From: Bacillota bacterium
GTDB taxonomy: Bacteria > Bacillota > Clostridia > Acetivibrionales > DTU013
Length of the DNA stretch: 64,000 bases
Direction: 5' to 3'
NCBI GenBank assembly: GCA_023426125.1
Contig: JAFABI010000046.1
Location: forward strand, 103,275-167,274
Shown: piece after piece, positions 62,411 to 64,000 of the stretch
Layout: every line of letters starts with the position of its first letter
Position numbering within the stretch: position 1 is the stretch's first letter
Translations under genes and position numbers: made by a program
The notes under the pieces: generated by a model
Told to the model about the DNA's origin: nothing
The model's database searches: none
The model's input: the letters and a program-made list of their open reading frames with translations, nothing else

Positions 62411-63661
62411 GTGAATGAATTTGAAGTACAGTATTGTGATAAATCATTAGGAGTGCTGTCGGAAAAGGGGTATATATTCCATTACTCAACTGATCAGCAT
62501 ATAGAGATTAGAGAGGTTCTTCAGCGATTTCAGGTAGGGTACACTGAACGAGATATAAAAAAAGTTGATGCTTTTGTCGAAGAACTTTTTATCACTGGGG
62601 AAAATACATGTGTTCTTGGTACTGGAACGGGCGAACTGTTTTTAGGTAGTGAGCGAGTAAAAACGTTGATTAAAGATGACTGGGAGTATTGGGGCAATGT
62701 CAATATAGACTGGGAAAACGCACATATTTTTTTAGAAGGTGAAGTTGCATGGTTTGCTACTACAGGTTCTGTCAAATATACTTTTGAAGATACAGCAGAA
62801 AGATATGAGAGTTATATTGATTTTATCAAAAAGAAAGCTGAAGAGGTTGAACTCACACCAAAACAGAAAATTACCTTTATAAATTGGGTTTTGACTCTAG
62901 CTTACCACCAGCGTGAGGAAAAAAAGAGAGAATACTTATGGCCACTGCGTTTAAGTGGAATTCTCTTGAAAAATGTCGACAAGTGGAAGATTGTTCATCT
63001 TCAATTTTCCATCCCAAAAGCTAATTTCCCCGATGAACGTTTCGAAAACTCCAAAGAACATCTGAAGCGTTATAATGAGCAGAATACTATGGTTGATGAA
63101 TATAAAAATAACCAGATGACTATAGAATTAAAAGATCTTCTGAAGAACTTAGAAACAGAATTTTTCGGACAAAAAGATATTTCGAAGGAATTGGTGGCCA
63201 AGTACTTTGCAATTGATGATTTGCCATATGTCATTGGGCTGGAAAACCAGTGGTACGATGGGGTTGACAAGATTGCTGAGTTTTTTGCTATGCATGTTGA
63301 CAGGGACTTATCTCTAGACATGGAACATGCTATTATCTCGAAATCCGATAAAGTTACATGGATTACAGCTAACGGTATATTAAAGCAAGACTTGACAGAG
63401 GATGAGCTTGTTAAACGTGCTCTTGAGGAATTGGGCAATCTGTTTCAGACTGATCTTACTTCGAAGGAAAAGCTATTTGCTGTACACAGAAGCGTTGCTT
63501 ATGTATTAAAGGAAATTGCTGCAGGTGTAAACTTTACCTGTCCACTCAGACTTTCTGCAGTGATTCTAAATCGAAGTACGGGGTCTGCTTTCCACAACAT
63601 ACATTTTTCATTTCCATCTTATTGGATATTTGAGGGAAAAGTAGATGGTATTTTTATCTAA
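62411..63661 (+). CDS. Two-domain SnoaL-like (NTF2-fold) protein
   Basis: 416 residues. Two repeats of a SnoaL-like/NTF2 domain: residues ~33-215 (LFLGSERVKTLIKDDWEYWG, HIFLEGEVAWFATTGSVKYT) and ~240-410 (WYDGVDKIAEFFAMHVDRDL, AIISKSDKVTWITANGILKQ). Both end in a similar beta strand (IVHLQFSIPKANFP and FHNIHFSFPSYWIF). Such proteins in Firmicutes have no known catalytic role. GTG start after AGAGGGAG. Not clearly part of the biosynthetic island. Confidence 0.75.
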   Translation: MNEFEVQYCDKSLGVLSEKGYIFHYSTDQHIEIREVLQRFQVGYTERDIKKVDAFVEELFITGENTCVLGTGTGELFLGSERVKTLIKDDWEYWGNVNIDWENAHIFLEGEVAWFATTGSVKYTFEDTAERYESYIDFIKKKAEEVELTPKQKITFINWVLTLAYHQREEKKREYLWPLRLSGILLKNVDKWKIVHLQFSIPKANFPDERFENSKEHLKRYNEQNTMVDEYKNNQMTIELKDLLKNLETEFFGQKDISKELVAKYFAIDDLPYVIGLENQWYDGVDKIAEFFAMHVDRDLSLDMEHAIISKSDKVTWITANGILKQDLTEDELVKRALEELGNLFQTDLTSKEKLFAVHRSVAYVLKEIAAGVNFTCPLRLSAVILNRSTGSAFHNIHFSFPSYWIFEGKVDGIFI

Positions 63662-64000
63662 GAATACAAAGAGTGTAAATAGTAAGCGCTGTATACATAG
63701 ACAAATGAACTGCCTCTATTTATAAATCATTAACTTTTTTAAAAGTTTAGTATATTGGAATGTAATAATAAAATTAAAAGGGTAAAACTTATTTTTATTC
63801 CCTATGCGGAAGGTTCTTCTTCAATATTTCAGAAAAGGAAGCGTGAATAAGCTGAAGGCTGTAAAACGTATTATTGCATATTTCGGACGCATCCGGACAC
63901 TGATTCCGGCAACATCCGGACAGCATTTCGGAATTATCCGGACAGCGTAACGGCACATCCGGACACCTTATCGAAATAATAAAAAACTGGTACTCTTTTA
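63662..64000. other. Gene-free right end of the window
   Basis: 339 bp with no complete gene. A short reading frame begins GTG at 63843 (NKLKAVKRIIAYFGRIRTLI) and runs into the ATCCGGACA repeats, listed separately. Consistent with the flank of an insertion sequence that continues beyond the window. Confidence 0.5.
63881..63965. repeat. Four spaced ATCCGGACA repeats, probable IS21-type element end
   Basis: ATCCGGACA occurs at 63891, 63914, 63936 and 63957, spaced 23, 22 and 21 bases, with TTCGGACGC as a degenerate fifth at 63882. Multiple short direct repeats near the tip are characteristic of IS21-family ends. The transposase genes would lie outside the window. Confidence 0.55.

Noticed and set aside
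63881..63965. Regularly spaced short repeats as a CRISPR array
   Set aside because: The 9-bp repeats and 12-14-bp gaps are too short and the pattern matches IS21-type ends; no cas genes nearby.

Overview
The window looks like chromosome from an anaerobic, spore-former-type Firmicute (class Clostridia). The grounds are the gene families present: a glycyl radical enzyme with its activase, a citrate lyase operon, AraC-regulated LplB/YtcP-type sugar ABC transport, F5/8-type C secreted proteins, and strong AGGAGG ribosome sites with GTG and TTG starts. No rRNA, tRNA or CRISPR array was recognised.

Layout. (1) 0-5.1 kb: a DUF5107/TPR protein and two amidohydrolases, then a convergent XRE-cupin regulator and a ProC-like reductase. 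(2) 5.2-14 kb, minus strand: one long operon, aconitase - isocitrate dehydrogenase - citC - citD - citE - citF - citX - citG, with a divergent LysR gene. (3) 15-23 kb: a TauE-type permease, P5C dehydrogenase (pruA), the hypE-hypD pair for trans-4-hydroxyproline dehydration, an M24 Xaa-Pro-type peptidase and an AraC regulator. Together (2) and (3) suggest conversion of hydroxyproline-rich peptides to P5C and glutamate, with 2-oxoglutarate, isocitrate and citrate linked to acetate plus oxaloacetate. (4) 24.4-27.6 kb: a stand-alone adenylation enzyme and a BtrH_N-domain protein. (5) 27.8-39.2 kb: a sugar ABC transporter, a large DUF5695-like protein, an AraC regulator, and two secreted HExxH proteins with discoidin-like domains.

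(6) 39.3-62 kb: a visibly A+T-richer island, all on the plus strand. It holds two more BtrH_N proteins, a domain-permuted PEP-utilising enzyme, an HPr-kinase-like protein, a HAD hydrolase, two PurC (SAICAR synthetase) paralogues, a thymidylate-kinase-like protein, an NTP_transf_5 protein, a three-gene ABC-2 exporter, an aaRS-like amino acid:carrier-protein ligase, a free acyl carrier protein, an alpha/beta-hydrolase/carrier-protein fusion with Cys at the nucleophile position, and an FkbH-like enzyme. Decayed insertion sequences and fragments of an NRPS condensation domain, a serine hydrolase and a thioesterase-like protein are scattered through it. No intact NRPS module or ketosynthase is present. 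This is the best candidate for an undescribed system: a carrier-protein-based small-molecule pathway in which BtrH-type acyltransferases and PurC-type ligases may replace NRPS condensation. (7) 62.4-64 kb: a two-domain SnoaL-like protein and the probable end of an IS21-type element.

Three promoters, ahead of the sugar transporter, the first secreted metalloprotein and the island, share an upstream sequence block and may form one regulon. Several palindromic dispersed repeats occur between genes in the first 24 kb. All functional calls are from reading motifs; no database search was run.
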